A stretch of 27,375 nt of DNA. It comes from an uncultured Romboutsia sp. Its GTDB lineage: Bacteria; Bacillota; Clostridia; Peptostreptococcales; Peptostreptococcaceae. Under the pieces are notes generated by a model, which saw nothing but the letters and a program-made list of their open reading frames with translations, did not search any database and had not been told where the DNA came from. The position numbers and the translations under genes are program-made. Positions 1-7,812 of this stretch are shown in pieces. How positions within the stretch are numbered: the first letter of the stretch is position 1; each line of letters starts with the position of its first letter. The DNA lies in assembly GCA_937907205.1 (NCBI GenBank), contig CALESE010000035.1, positions 1-27,375 of the forward strand, given 5' to 3'.

Positions 1-2718
1 GATGAATTCCCAATATATATACAAAATGGAAAATATTACTACATATTTGATAAAAAAATAAGAGAATACAAAAAAGAAAATGATATACCACTAGACTTAG
101 ATGCTAAGGAAAGTTTTTATTATCTAGTAGATAGATTAATTAATGAAGGAATATTATCACCAGAAGATAGAAATTTAAAAGCTACAAAACTTCAAAAGAA
201 ATTAAATGAAAATGCTATTTATCCTCCAATTCTTGTAAGTAAATGGTTATTTACAGAGCAAAAAAATAAACAAGATTGGTTAGAAAGCTATAAGATAAAA
301 ACTCCAAATATAAGTGCTAAGGAAGCATTTAAAAAAATAAGAGAGTATTATGAAATAGATACTAAGGTCAAAAAATATTCTGAACAAGATAAAAAGAATA
401 TTGAAACATATGAAACTAACACAAGTATAACTGATAAAGATGCAAGAAAGATATTTGTTGTAAGAGATTTAGTAAAATCACAAGGTTATTCTCAATATAA
501 TCCAGTAACAATAGCTAAAGACATAAAGCAAGAAACTATTTCTCAACTTGAAGAATATGCTATGGATTTACCAGGAGTAACAGTTGAAGTAGAACCAGTA
601 AGATATTATCCAAACAACTCATTAGCATCTCATATGCTAGGTCATATGGGGAAAATGCCATCAACTAATGAAGACTATTATCTAAAGAGAGAATCTGGAA
701 AGAAATATCTAAAAGGTGATACAGTAGGTCTAGCTGGTGTAGAAAAAAGCTATGAAGAGCAGCTTAAAGGTGTAGATGGATATAAGAAGGTTCAAGTTGA
801 TGCCTTAGGAAGAATAACTAAAGATCTTGATGTTAAAGAACCTATTTCAGGAGACACTGTGTATTTAAGTATAGATAAAGATTTACAGGAAAAAGCGGAA
901 GATGTTTTAAAAAGAGCAGTAGATACGGCAAGAACAGGTGGAGTTTTTAGAAGTCCGTTTGGGGATAAAACATTTAGTAATCCAGCTCCTAATGCAAAAT
1001 CCGGATCGCTTATGGCCATAGATGTAAAAACAGGTGATGTATTAGCTATGGCAAGTTATCCGGACTATAATCCGAATAAGTTTGTAAATGGAATATCACA
1101 AGAAGATTATAATGCGCTTCAACCTAAAAATAAAAATGATGTTTTAGCACCAAATGCTCAAGTTAACATGAATGCTCAAGCTGTATTCCAACCAGGATCT
1201 ATATTTAAGATGGTTGTAGGTATGGCTGCAATAGACAATGGATTAAGCCCAAATTATTCAATAAATGACCCAGGTGTTGTATATCTAGGTAAGAACAAAT
1301 CAGGTAGACCATTTGCCGATTATTTTTGGCATAAAAGTAGAGGTAATCATGGATATACCAATTTATATAAAGCAATACAAGAATCATGTAATGTATATTT
1401 TTACACTATAGGTTCAGGAAAGAACTGGTCAGGAGGTAAAGATCCAGAAGTAAAAATAGGACCAAATGATATATTAGAATACGCTAAGCTATTTGGTTTA
1501 GATGATTATACAGGATTAAATACTGAAATAGATGAAAGAAAGGGTTCTGTTCCAACAGTTTCAGCCAAACTAAAAAGTATACAATCATTACTTAAAAGTA
1601 AACTTAATAAAGAGATGTTTAATGATTTTACTGATATAACTAAGGCAGAAAATCCTGAAGAATTTGAAAAAAGAATAGATAAAATTGTTGGATGGGCAGC
1701 TGAAGAAAAAACTCTTACTAAAAGTGAGACTATGAAGCGTCTTATTGACATGAAAGTTAAAGAAGATAGGGTAAATGATTTATCAGATCTTATGGTATTT
1801 AACTACTTTAGACAAGCTAAATGGATTACAGCAGATACGTTTAATATTGCAATAGGTCAAGGAGAAAATCAATATTCTCCTGCACAAATGGCAAGATATA
1901 TTGCAGCAATAGCTAATGGTGGTGATTTAGTAGATTTATCTGTTATAGATAGGACTATATCTAGTGATTATTCTTCAGTTGATATAGATGAAAATAAAAA
2001 GACTAAGATTCCATTTAAAAATAGTGAGAATTTACAAGAACTTAAAAAAGGTATGGTTAGAGTTACAACAAATGGAACTGGTAAAGGGGTCTTTGCAAAC
2101 TTCCCAGTTTCGGTAGCTGCAAAGACTGGAACAGCAGAAAAAAGTGGTAAAATTCCTACTGCAAATGAGTATGAATACCTATTAAATCATATGAAATCTT
2201 ATAATGTATCTAAAGAAGAAGCTGTAAGTTTAGCTAATAAATTGAAAAAAGAAAGAGAAAAAGAATTATCAGAAGAAAGAACTGAAGAGATAAAAATAGA
2301 ATTAAAAGATAAAAATTTAGATGAAAATAAAAGAAAAGAATTAGAAGAAGAACTACAAGAAGGTGTTAATGTTAAATTAGAAAATAGTGATAAAGTAAAT
2401 GCTTCTTATTTAAGAAAAGCTATAAAAGAACTAAACCCTAATATAACTGATGATAAAATTGACACATATAAGCAAAGTTATGATTCTTTTGCATGGAGTG
2501 TAGGATTTGCACCAGCTGAAGATCCAGAAATAGCTGTAGTTGCAATGATACCTCAAGGTAGTTCAAGTACTTATGCTATGATTCAAGTTAGAGAATTGAT
2601 AGGAACATATCTAGGTTTAGACAAAAGTAAATCAAAAGAACAAGAAGATACAAATGAAGATAAAAATAACCAAAATAGTAATCAAAATATAAATTTTGTA
2701 TCACAAATGAAAAAATAA
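1..2718 (+). CDS. Class B penicillin-binding protein 2 (MrdA-like), 5' truncated by window
   Basis: Transpeptidase that cross-links peptidoglycan at the cell surface, probably the elongation PBP that partners RodA. The frame is open from base 1, so the start, the expected N-terminal membrane anchor and part of the dimerisation domain lie upstream; 905 residues are visible. The three active-site motifs of the family are present in order: SIFK with the nucleophile serine at about visible residue 400, SCN at about 462, and KTG at about 708. Two insertions stand out: about 100 residues between SCN and the GQGENQYSP region, and about 90 very charged, probably coiled-coil residues (KEREKELSEE, KRKELEEELQ) just after KTG. 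The tail is hydrophilic and Asn/Lys rich. minC follows after 63 bases with no terminator in between. An mreBCD cluster upstream is expected from related genomes but cannot be seen here. Confidence 0.93.
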   Translation, partial: DEFPIYIQNGKYYYIFDKKIREYKKENDIPLDLDAKESFYYLVDRLINEGILSPEDRNLKATKLQKKLNENAIYPPILVSKWLFTEQKNKQDWLESYKIKTPNISAKEAFKKIREYYEIDTKVKKYSEQDKKNIETYETNTSITDKDARKIFVVRDLVKSQGYSQYNPVTIAKDIKQETISQLEEYAMDLPGVTVEVEPVRYYPNNSLASHMLGHMGKMPSTNEDYYLKRESGKKYLKGDTVGLAGVEKSYEEQLKGVDGYKKVQVDALGRITKDLDVKEPISGDTVYLSIDKDLQEKAEDVLKRAVDTARTGGVFRSPFGDKTFSNPAPNAKSGSLMAIDVKTGDVLAMASYPDYNPNKFVNGISQEDYNALQPKNKNDVLAPNAQVNMNAQAVFQPGSIFKMVVGMAAIDNGLSPNYSINDPGVVYLGKNKSGRPFADYFWHKSRGNHGYTNLYKAIQESCNVYFYTIGSGKNWSGGKDPEVKIGPNDILEYAKLFGLDDYTGLNTEIDERKGSVPTVSAKLKSIQSLLKSKLNKEMFNDFTDITKAENPEEFEKRIDKIVGWAAEEKTLTKSETMKRLIDMKVKEDRVNDLSDLMVFNYFRQAKWITADTFNIAIGQGENQYSPAQMARYIAAIANGGDLVDLSVIDRTISSDYSSVDIDENKKTKIPFKNSENLQELKKGMVRVTTNGTGKGVFANFPVSVAAKTGTAEKSGKIPTANEYEYLLNHMKSYNVSKEEAVSLANKLKKEREKELSEERTEEIKIELKDKNLDENKRKELEEELQEGVNVKLENSDKVNASYLRKAIKELNPNITDDKIDTYKQSYDSFAWSVGFAPAEDPEIAVVAMIPQGSSSTYAMIQVRELIGTYLGLDKSKSKEQEDTNEDKNNQNSNQNINFVSQMKK

Positions 2719-2781
2719 GAGGAATTAAAGTTTTTTTGAAGAATATATAAATTATTATGATACATCACTCTGGAGGTTGTT

Positions 2782-3459
2782 ATGTCTTTGAGAGAATTAG
2801 AATCCAAAGAACTAGTAGAATTCAAAGGTAGTAAAAGAGGGATAATAGTAAATATTAAAAGAGAGGCTTCTTTTGAAGATATAAAACAAAATTTGATAGA
2901 TAGGTTAGAATCATCTGTAGGTTTTTTTAATGGAGCTAAAATATGCGAAATTAATAGTGAATATTTAAGTGATATACAAATTATACAACTAAAAGATGAT
3001 ATTAGTTCTAGATTTGATATTGAATTTATTGAAGAAAAAGAAGAAAAAGAAGTTATCGAATTTAAAACAAAATATGTAAGTAATTTGAGATCTGGAGAAA
3101 ATATTGAATTTAATGGTGATATAATAGTAATGACTGATATGAAATCAGGATCACGAGTAAGTTCTACATCTAATGTAGTAATTATGGGAGATGTTAGTTC
3201 AGGAGCGAGAGTTATAGCAAATGGCAATGTTGTTGTAATGGGAAGTGTAAAAGGTTTTATACATGCAGGAGCGAGTGGAAATGATCATGCATATGTAGTT
3301 GCAAATAACCTAAATGCAAAAGTTCTACAAATTGCCAATAATATAGCAGAAGCACCAGATGATGAGAATTATGAAAAAAAAGAAATTATTCCAGAAATAG
3401 CCTTGGTTAATGATGAAAGGATAGTAATAGAAAGTTACTTATCTAAAACTATAAAATAA
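2782..3459 (+). CDS. minC: Septum site-determining protein MinC
   Basis: Inhibitor of FtsZ ring assembly, brought to the membrane by MinD. The 225 residues fit the family. The N-terminal FtsZ-inhibiting domain covers roughly residues 1-100. The C-terminal right-handed beta-helix starts at the family motif NLRSGENIEF and continues with regular Gly/Val turns (VIMGDVSSGA, VVVMGSVKGFIHAG), the surface that binds MinD. The two domains are joined by an acidic linker (EEKEEKEV). The ATG is preceded by TGGAGGTT at a proper distance. It sits directly before minD, 28 bases away, in the standard minCDE order. Confidence 0.96.
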   Translation: MSLRELESKELVEFKGSKRGIIVNIKREASFEDIKQNLIDRLESSVGFFNGAKICEINSEYLSDIQIIQLKDDISSRFDIEFIEEKEEKEVIEFKTKYVSNLRSGENIEFNGDIIVMTDMKSGSRVSSTSNVVIMGDVSSGARVIANGNVVVMGSVKGFIHAGASGNDHAYVVANNLNAKVLQIANNIAEAPDDENYEKKEIIPEIALVNDERIVIESYLSKTIK

Positions 3460-3487
3460 TAAAAAAATCCATAAAGGGGGTAGTATT

Positions 3488-4285
3488 ATGAGTGAAGTTA
3501 TAGTTATTACATCTGGTAAGGGTGGAGTTGGAAAGACTACTACCGCGGCAAATTTAGGAACTGCTCTAAGTTTGGAAAATAAAAAAACAGTTATAGTAGA
3601 TGCAGATATAGGACTTAGAAACTTAGATGTGGTTATGGGTCTTGAAAATAGAATAGTTTATGATATAGTTGATGTTGTAGAAGGTACATGTAGACTTAAA
3701 CAAGCATTAATAAAAGACAAAAGATTTGAAAATTTATATTTATTACCGGCAGCACAAACAAGAGATAAAAATGCAGTTACAGTATCACAAATGGAAGAAT
3801 TATGTGCTAAACTTAGAGAATCTTTTGATTATATACTTATAGACTGTCCAGCTGGAATTGAGCAAGGATTTAAAAATGCTATAGCAGGAGCAGATAGAGC
3901 TATAGTTGTAACTAATCCAGAAGTTTCAGCAGTAAGAGATGCAGATAGAATTATAGGACTGTTAGAAGCTAATGAAATAAAAGATATAAGATTAGTAATA
4001 AATAGAATAAGGCACGATATGGTAAGACGTGGAGACATGATGGATAAGCAAGATATAATTGAAATATTAGCTATAGACTTAATAGGTCTTGTTCCAGATG
4101 ATGAGAGTATTATAGTATCTACAAATAAAGGAGAACCTGCTATACTTGATTCTAATTCACTTGCAGGACAAGCGTATAAGAACATAGCTAATAGAATATT
4201 AGGTCAAGATGTACCACTAATGGAGTTAGAAACGAATAACAACATTTTTTCTAAATTAAAAAAAATATTTGGTATGGCTAAATAA
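3488..4285 (+). CDS. minD: Septum site-determining ATPase MinD
   Basis: ParA/MinD-family ATPase that binds membrane as an ATP dimer and recruits MinC. The deviant Walker A motif GKGGVGKTT lies at residues 10-18, with the signature lysine at 11 and the phosphate-binding lysine at 16. DADIGLRNLD follows at about 39-48, and the Walker B-like ILIDCPAG at about 118-125. The C-terminus (NNNIFSKLKKIFGMAK) is a short amphipathic helix, the usual membrane-targeting sequence. Length is 265 residues, as expected. The start has an AAAGGGGGT ribosome binding site. It lies between minC and minE, 17 bases from minE. Confidence 0.97.
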   Translation: MSEVIVITSGKGGVGKTTTAANLGTALSLENKKTVIVDADIGLRNLDVVMGLENRIVYDIVDVVEGTCRLKQALIKDKRFENLYLLPAAQTRDKNAVTVSQMEELCAKLRESFDYILIDCPAGIEQGFKNAIAGADRAIVVTNPEVSAVRDADRIIGLLEANEIKDIRLVINRIRHDMVRRGDMMDKQDIIEILAIDLIGLVPDDESIIVSTNKGEPAILDSNSLAGQAYKNIANRILGQDVPLMELETNNNIFSKLKKIFGMAK

Positions 4286-4302
4286 TAAAGGGGTGTATAT
4301 CA

Positions 4303-4593
4303 ATGTCGGTTTTAGATTTTATAAAAGCTTTTTCTAGTGAATCTAAGACTAGTAAATCTGTAGCTAAAGAAAGATTAAAACTAGTTTTAGTTCACGATAG
4401 AGTGGATTGTTCACCACAACTTTTAGATATGATAAAGTCTGATATTCTTAAAGTTATTGCAAATTATGCTGAAATAGAAGAAGAAGGTCTTGAGATAAAA
4501 ATGTCTAAATCAAGAAGTGAACAAGAAGACATGACAGTTTCTGCATTAGTAGCTAATATACCACTAAAAAATATAAAAGATAGAAGTGTATAA
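4303..4593 (+). CDS. minE: Cell division topological specificity factor MinE
   Basis: Stimulates MinD ATPase and gives the Min system its topological specificity. The 96 residues show the expected layout: an N-terminal membrane and MinD-binding segment (residues 1-30, MSVLDFIKAF then ERLKLVLVHDR) and a C-terminal dimerisation domain (about 35-90). An AAAGGGGTG ribosome binding site precedes the ATG. A true MinE next to MinC and MinD is less usual in spore-forming Firmicutes, where DivIVA/MinJ often replace it, but is established for Clostridioides and relatives. Followed by a GC-rich hairpin before rodA. Confidence 0.95.
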   Translation: MSVLDFIKAFSSESKTSKSVAKERLKLVLVHDRVDCSPQLLDMIKSDILKVIANYAEIEEEGLEIKMSKSRSEQEDMTVSALVANIPLKNIKDRSV

Positions 4594-4600
4594 TATATCT

Positions 4601-4630
4601 TAAGGGGGGATTGGTTAAAATCTCCTCTTA
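4601..4630 (+). promoter_or_regulatory. Hairpin between minE and rodA (possible attenuator or processing site)
   Basis: Two 10-base arms, TAAGGGGGGA at 4601-4610 and TCTCCTCTTA at 4621-4630, pair completely if two G-U pairs are allowed, around a 10-base loop. Only a weak T-tract follows (TTTAATTAG), so it may be a leaky terminator, an mRNA stabiliser or a processing site that lowers rodA expression relative to minCDE. The function is inference. Confidence 0.5.
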
Positions 4631-4659
4631 TTTAATTAGAAAAGGAAGTTGGTGAAGAA

Positions 4660-5778
4660 ATGTTTGAATATAAGTCTAAACTTAAATTAATAAAACAACT
4701 AGATTGGAAATTAATACTTACAGTACTTACTATATTTGGTTTTGGATTAGTTGTTTTAGTAAGTGCAACACATGCACACTCTACAGGAGACTATTCTCAA
4801 GTATATAAGCAAGGTTTAGCATTTGTGCTAGGTATTTTTATGATAATAGGTATATTACTAATAGATTATAATTTTTTAGGAAAATATTACAAAGCTATGT
4901 ACATTATAAGTTTAGTATTGTTAGCTATAATATTAATACCAGGAATAGGTGCTGAAAGAGGAGGAGCTAGATCTTGGCTAAATTTGGGTCCTTTGGATTT
5001 TCAAACATCAGAATTAGTTAAATTAACATTTATATTGAGTTATGCAAAAATTGTAGAAAGTAGAAAAGACAAACTAAATACAATTAAGGATATAATACCA
5101 GTTGTTATATATGCAATACCCTTTTTAGGTTTACTATTTGCTCAACCTGATTTGGGTACGGCAATAGTTTTTGCCTGTATAACAGCAGGAATGTTGTTTA
5201 CAGCAGGTCTTGATATAAATCTAATAAAAAGAGCTATAATATTAGTTTTGGTATCGTTACCTATTATTTATATGTTTATGGCTCAACACCAGAAAGATAG
5301 AATAGAAGCATTTTTAAACCCAGAAGATCCAACTTTGAAAGGTAATTACCAAGTTATGCAATCTATGATAGCTATAGGGTCAGGTGGTACTACTGGAAAA
5401 GGACTTTACAATGGTAGTCAAAGTCAAGAAGATTTTTTACCAGTTCAAGAAAGTGACTTTATATTTGCAGTAATAGGTGAAGAATTGGGTTCTATTGGAA
5501 TGGCATTTGTAATAGGATTTTATGCATTATTTCTTACTAGAATGTTATATATAGCAAGACAAGCTAAAGATTTCTATGGTACACTAATAGTAGTAGGAGT
5601 TGTGGCAATGTTTGCATATCAGATTATACAAAATATAGGTATGACAGTTGCATTGATTCCTGTAACAGGAGTAACACTTCCTTTTATAAGTTATGGAGGT
5701 AGTTCATTACTAACATCGTTAGCTAATTTAGGATTAGTATTAAATGTAAGTATGAGAAGAAAGAAAATTAATTTTTAA
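4660..5778 (+). CDS. rodA: SEDS peptidoglycan glycosyltransferase RodA (FtsW/RodA/SpoVE family)
   Basis: Multi-pass membrane polymerase of lipid II that works with a class B PBP, here probably the PBP2 encoded at the window start. The 372 residues contain about ten hydrophobic segments and family motifs: SELVKLTFILSYAK (about residues 110-123), QPDLGTA, and VQESDFIFAVIGEELGSIG, whose aspartate (residue 266) aligns with the essential SEDS aspartate. The C-terminus has PFISYGGSSLL followed by basic residues. Context in the PBP2-minCDE cluster favours RodA over FtsW or SpoVE. The ATG has an AAAGGAAG ribosome binding site, somewhat distant. mgsA follows with its start 18 bases after the stop. Confidence 0.92.
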   Translation: MFEYKSKLKLIKQLDWKLILTVLTIFGFGLVVLVSATHAHSTGDYSQVYKQGLAFVLGIFMIIGILLIDYNFLGKYYKAMYIISLVLLAIILIPGIGAERGGARSWLNLGPLDFQTSELVKLTFILSYAKIVESRKDKLNTIKDIIPVVIYAIPFLGLLFAQPDLGTAIVFACITAGMLFTAGLDINLIKRAIILVLVSLPIIYMFMAQHQKDRIEAFLNPEDPTLKGNYQVMQSMIAIGSGGTTGKGLYNGSQSQEDFLPVQESDFIFAVIGEELGSIGMAFVIGFYALFLTRMLYIARQAKDFYGTLIVVGVVAMFAYQIIQNIGMTVALIPVTGVTLPFISYGGSSLLTSLANLGLVLNVSMRRKKINF

Positions 5779-5795
5779 GTTTTGTGGAGGGGCAT

Positions 5796-6209
5796 ATGAA
5801 TATTGCATTAGTAGCACATGATGAAATGAAAAATATAATGATTGGGTTTTGTATAGGATATGAATCGATATTATCAAAATATGGTCTTTATGCAACAGGT
5901 ACAACAGGAAAGAGGATAATGGATGAAACTAGTTTAGATATTCATAGGCTTGCATCAGGTCCTTTAGGTGGTGATCAGCAAATAGGTGCAATGATAGTAA
6001 GCCAAGAAATAGATTTAGTTATATTTTTAAGAGATCCACTTACATCACAAGCTCATGAAACAGATATACAAGCACTTATAAGATTATGCGATGTTTATCA
6101 TGTTCCAGTAGCAACTAATCTAGCTTCAGCTGAAATATTTATAAAAGCTCTAGATAGAGGAGAACTTTCTTGGAGAGAAGTAAGAAAGACAAAGATTCAA
6201 AGAATATAA
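5796..6209 (+). CDS. mgsA: Methylglyoxal synthase
   Basis: Converts dihydroxyacetone phosphate to methylglyoxal and phosphate, a glycolytic overflow bypass in the cytoplasm. The 137 residues match the family length and carry its motifs: ALVAHDEMK at the N-terminus, ATGTTGKRI (phosphate binding), ASGPLGGDQQIGA with the catalytic aspartate, FLRDPL, and the histidine in SQAHETDIQAL. The frame opens at a GTG (5784), but that GTG lies inside the ribosome binding site GGAGGGG; the ATG at 5796 is correctly spaced from it. No promoter or terminator separates it from rodA, so it is probably the last gene of the division operon. Confidence 0.95.
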   Translation: MNIALVAHDEMKNIMIGFCIGYESILSKYGLYATGTTGKRIMDETSLDIHRLASGPLGGDQQIGAMIVSQEIDLVIFLRDPLTSQAHETDIQALIRLCDVYHVPVATNLASAEIFIKALDRGELSWREVRKTKIQRI

Positions 6210-6252
6210 TAAAAATGACATTGATTTAAATCAATGTCATTTTTATTATATT
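6203..6252. terminator. Bidirectional terminator, perfect 50-nt palindrome
   Basis: Bases 6203-6227 are exactly complementary to 6228-6252. The centre reads TTGATTTAAATCAA and the arms end in A- and T-rich tracts, so each strand gives a stem followed by U residues. It overlaps the mgsA stop codon and lies 17 bases from the stop of the convergent flavodiiron gene. Confidence 0.92.
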
Positions 6253-6268
6253 TATAATGTTATATTAA

Positions 6269-7462
6269 TTATTTTACTAATTTAGCAAATTCAACACCGA
6301 AATCAAAGCATTCTTTTAAAGTATCTTCACTAGGGAAGAATTTTTTCTTTAATGAAGGAACAGGCATTTTGAAGTTCATAGCTTTAAGATTATTTTCTGC
6401 CATAGCTATACCTTCACCGCTCCATCCGAATGAACCAAATACACCAGCTATAGATCCGATATTAGCCATAGGATCTATCACAGAGAATAAATCCCACATA
6501 GGTTTAACCATAGTTTTATTTATTGTAGGAGAACCTAATAAAATAACTTTTGACATAACAACAGCATCATGCATTTCTTTTAAATCCATATTTTCTAAAT
6601 CATATAATTTAACATTAGCTCCTTCAGAAAGTAAACCTTCTTCTACTTTCTTAGCCATTTCTAATGTATTAGTGTAAGCTGATAAGTAAAATACTGCTAC
6701 TTGATTTTGATTAGTAGTATTTACTACTTCAGTAGACCAATCTAAGTATCTTTTAACTGCATCCATAGGATTTTTTGTAAGCATTGGACCATGAGAAGTT
6801 AATATAGTATCAAATTCTAATTCTAAATCAACTACTTTATTTATAGCATTTAAAACATGTTTTGCAAATGGTTTAACTATACAATCATAGTAGTGTTTAG
6901 CAGATTTTAAGTAATCTTCGCTATCAACAACATTTGAATCAACACTTGCATAATGAGAACCAAATGCATCACAAGTTAAAAGTGTTTTATCTTCTTCTAT
7001 ATAAGTAAACATAGTATCTGCCCAATGTAAGAATGGAGCTACTATAAACTTAAGATTTCTCTTTCCTATATTTAAAACCTCACCATCACTTATAACATGG
7101 CATTTAAATGGTTTATTTATTTGTTCACTTAAGTATAATTTAGCAGCTTTTGTACAATAAACTTCTATGTTTGGATTTATATCTAATAGATATTTTAAGC
7201 TACCTGCATGGTCAGGTTCAGTATGATGAATAACAACATAATCTATATCAGCTATGTTTGTTACTTCTGATAAATTATTTAAGAATTCATCTTTAAAATT
7301 ACCTTTTACAGTATCAAATAAAACAGTTTTTTCATCTTTTACTAAATAACAGTTGTAAGTTGTACCAAATTCAGTTTCCATTATTATGTCAAAAACTTTT
7401 AAATCTTTATCCACTACACCAGTAAAGTAAATATCTTTTTTTACTTCAAACACATTACTCAT
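6269..7462 (-). CDS. fprA: Flavodiiron protein FprA (A-type flavoprotein, O2/NO reductase)
   Basis: Cytoplasmic enzyme that reduces O2 to water and/or NO to N2O, protecting anaerobes. The 397 residues have an N-terminal metallo-beta-lactamase-like diiron domain (about 1-250) with the ligand motif H80-x-E82-x-D84-H85, a further histidine in FLHWADTMF and an aspartate in LLTCDAFGSHYA. A C-terminal flavodoxin domain (from about 253, VAVFYLSAYTNT) binds FMN. No rubredoxin or NADH-oxidoreductase domain is fused, so it is the simple A class. The open frame extends nine codons upstream, but the AGGAGG at 7470-7475 is seven bases from the ATG at 7462, which I chose. Transcribed alone from a divergent promoter. 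Confidence 0.95.
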   Translation of the reverse strand: MSNVFEVKKDIYFTGVVDKDLKVFDIIMETEFGTTYNCYLVKDEKTVLFDTVKGNFKDEFLNNLSEVTNIADIDYVVIHHTEPDHAGSLKYLLDINPNIEVYCTKAAKLYLSEQINKPFKCHVISDGEVLNIGKRNLKFIVAPFLHWADTMFTYIEEDKTLLTCDAFGSHYASVDSNVVDSEDYLKSAKHYYDCIVKPFAKHVLNAINKVVDLELEFDTILTSHGPMLTKNPMDAVKRYLDWSTEVVNTTNQNQVAVFYLSAYTNTLEMAKKVEEGLLSEGANVKLYDLENMDLKEMHDAVVMSKVILLGSPTINKTMVKPMWDLFSVIDPMANIGSIAGVFGSFGWSGEGIAMAENNLKAMNFKMPVPSLKKKFFPSEDTLKECFDFGVEFAKLVK

Positions 7463-7495
7463 TAAAAATCCTCCTAAAATTAAAATCATGTAATT

Positions 7496-7525
7496 ATTAT
7501 ACCCAATTTATAATACTTGAAACAA
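7496..7525 (-). promoter_or_regulatory. Promoter of fprA
   Basis: On the minus strand, TTGTTT (7525-7520) and TATAAT (7501-7496) are separated by 18 bases, 34 bases before the fprA ATG. A 10-base palindrome TTGTATACAA lies at 7545-7554, just upstream of the -35, and could be an operator. Confidence 0.6.
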
Positions 7526-7733
7526 AAAATTTAAGTTTTGTTTTTTGTATACAAATTACTATAATAATATAATAAATTAATAGCCTGACAAAATCTACTA
7601 AAAAATTATAATAAATTAAATTATTAACATAGAATTTAATATTATTATATATGATTAAGGTAATAATATTAATAGTATATTAAGAAGAAAAGATAAAAAT
7701 TTATGAGGATTATACTTATTAATTAATAAAATT

Positions 7734-7762
7734 TTGATACATTATATTATATAGTGTATAAT
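7734..7762 (+). promoter_or_regulatory. Promoter of the radical SAM/DUF2344 operon
   Basis: TTGATA at 7734-7739 and TATAAT at 7757-7762 with a 17-base spacer. Start of transcription is expected about 45 bases before the ATG at 7813. Confidence 0.8.
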
Positions 7763-7812
7763 AATAATTATATTTTGAAAAATATGAAACTTACTCGGAG
7801 GATTTAAGATAC

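Larger units (their letters stand above)
7463..7812. other. Divergent intergenic region, 350 bases, very AT rich
   Basis: Lies between the start codons of fprA (-) and the radical SAM gene (+). It holds one promoter for each direction and the palindrome at 7545-7554. No open frame longer than a few codons with a ribosome binding site was seen, and no strong hairpin in the middle part (7560-7730). Confidence 0.7.

Noticed and set aside
2682..3227. 181-codon frame antisense to minC
   Set aside because: Shadow of a well supported gene; Ser/Ile/Phe-rich low-complexity product and no start signals.
4611..4655. 14-codon TTG-started leader peptide before rodA
   Set aside because: The G-rich sequence before it would be a ribosome binding site with only about one base of spacing, and the same bases are explained by the hairpin.
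5784..5795. GTG start for mgsA four codons upstream
   Set aside because: The GTG overlaps the GGAGGGG site that serves the ATG at 5796, and family members begin at that ATG.
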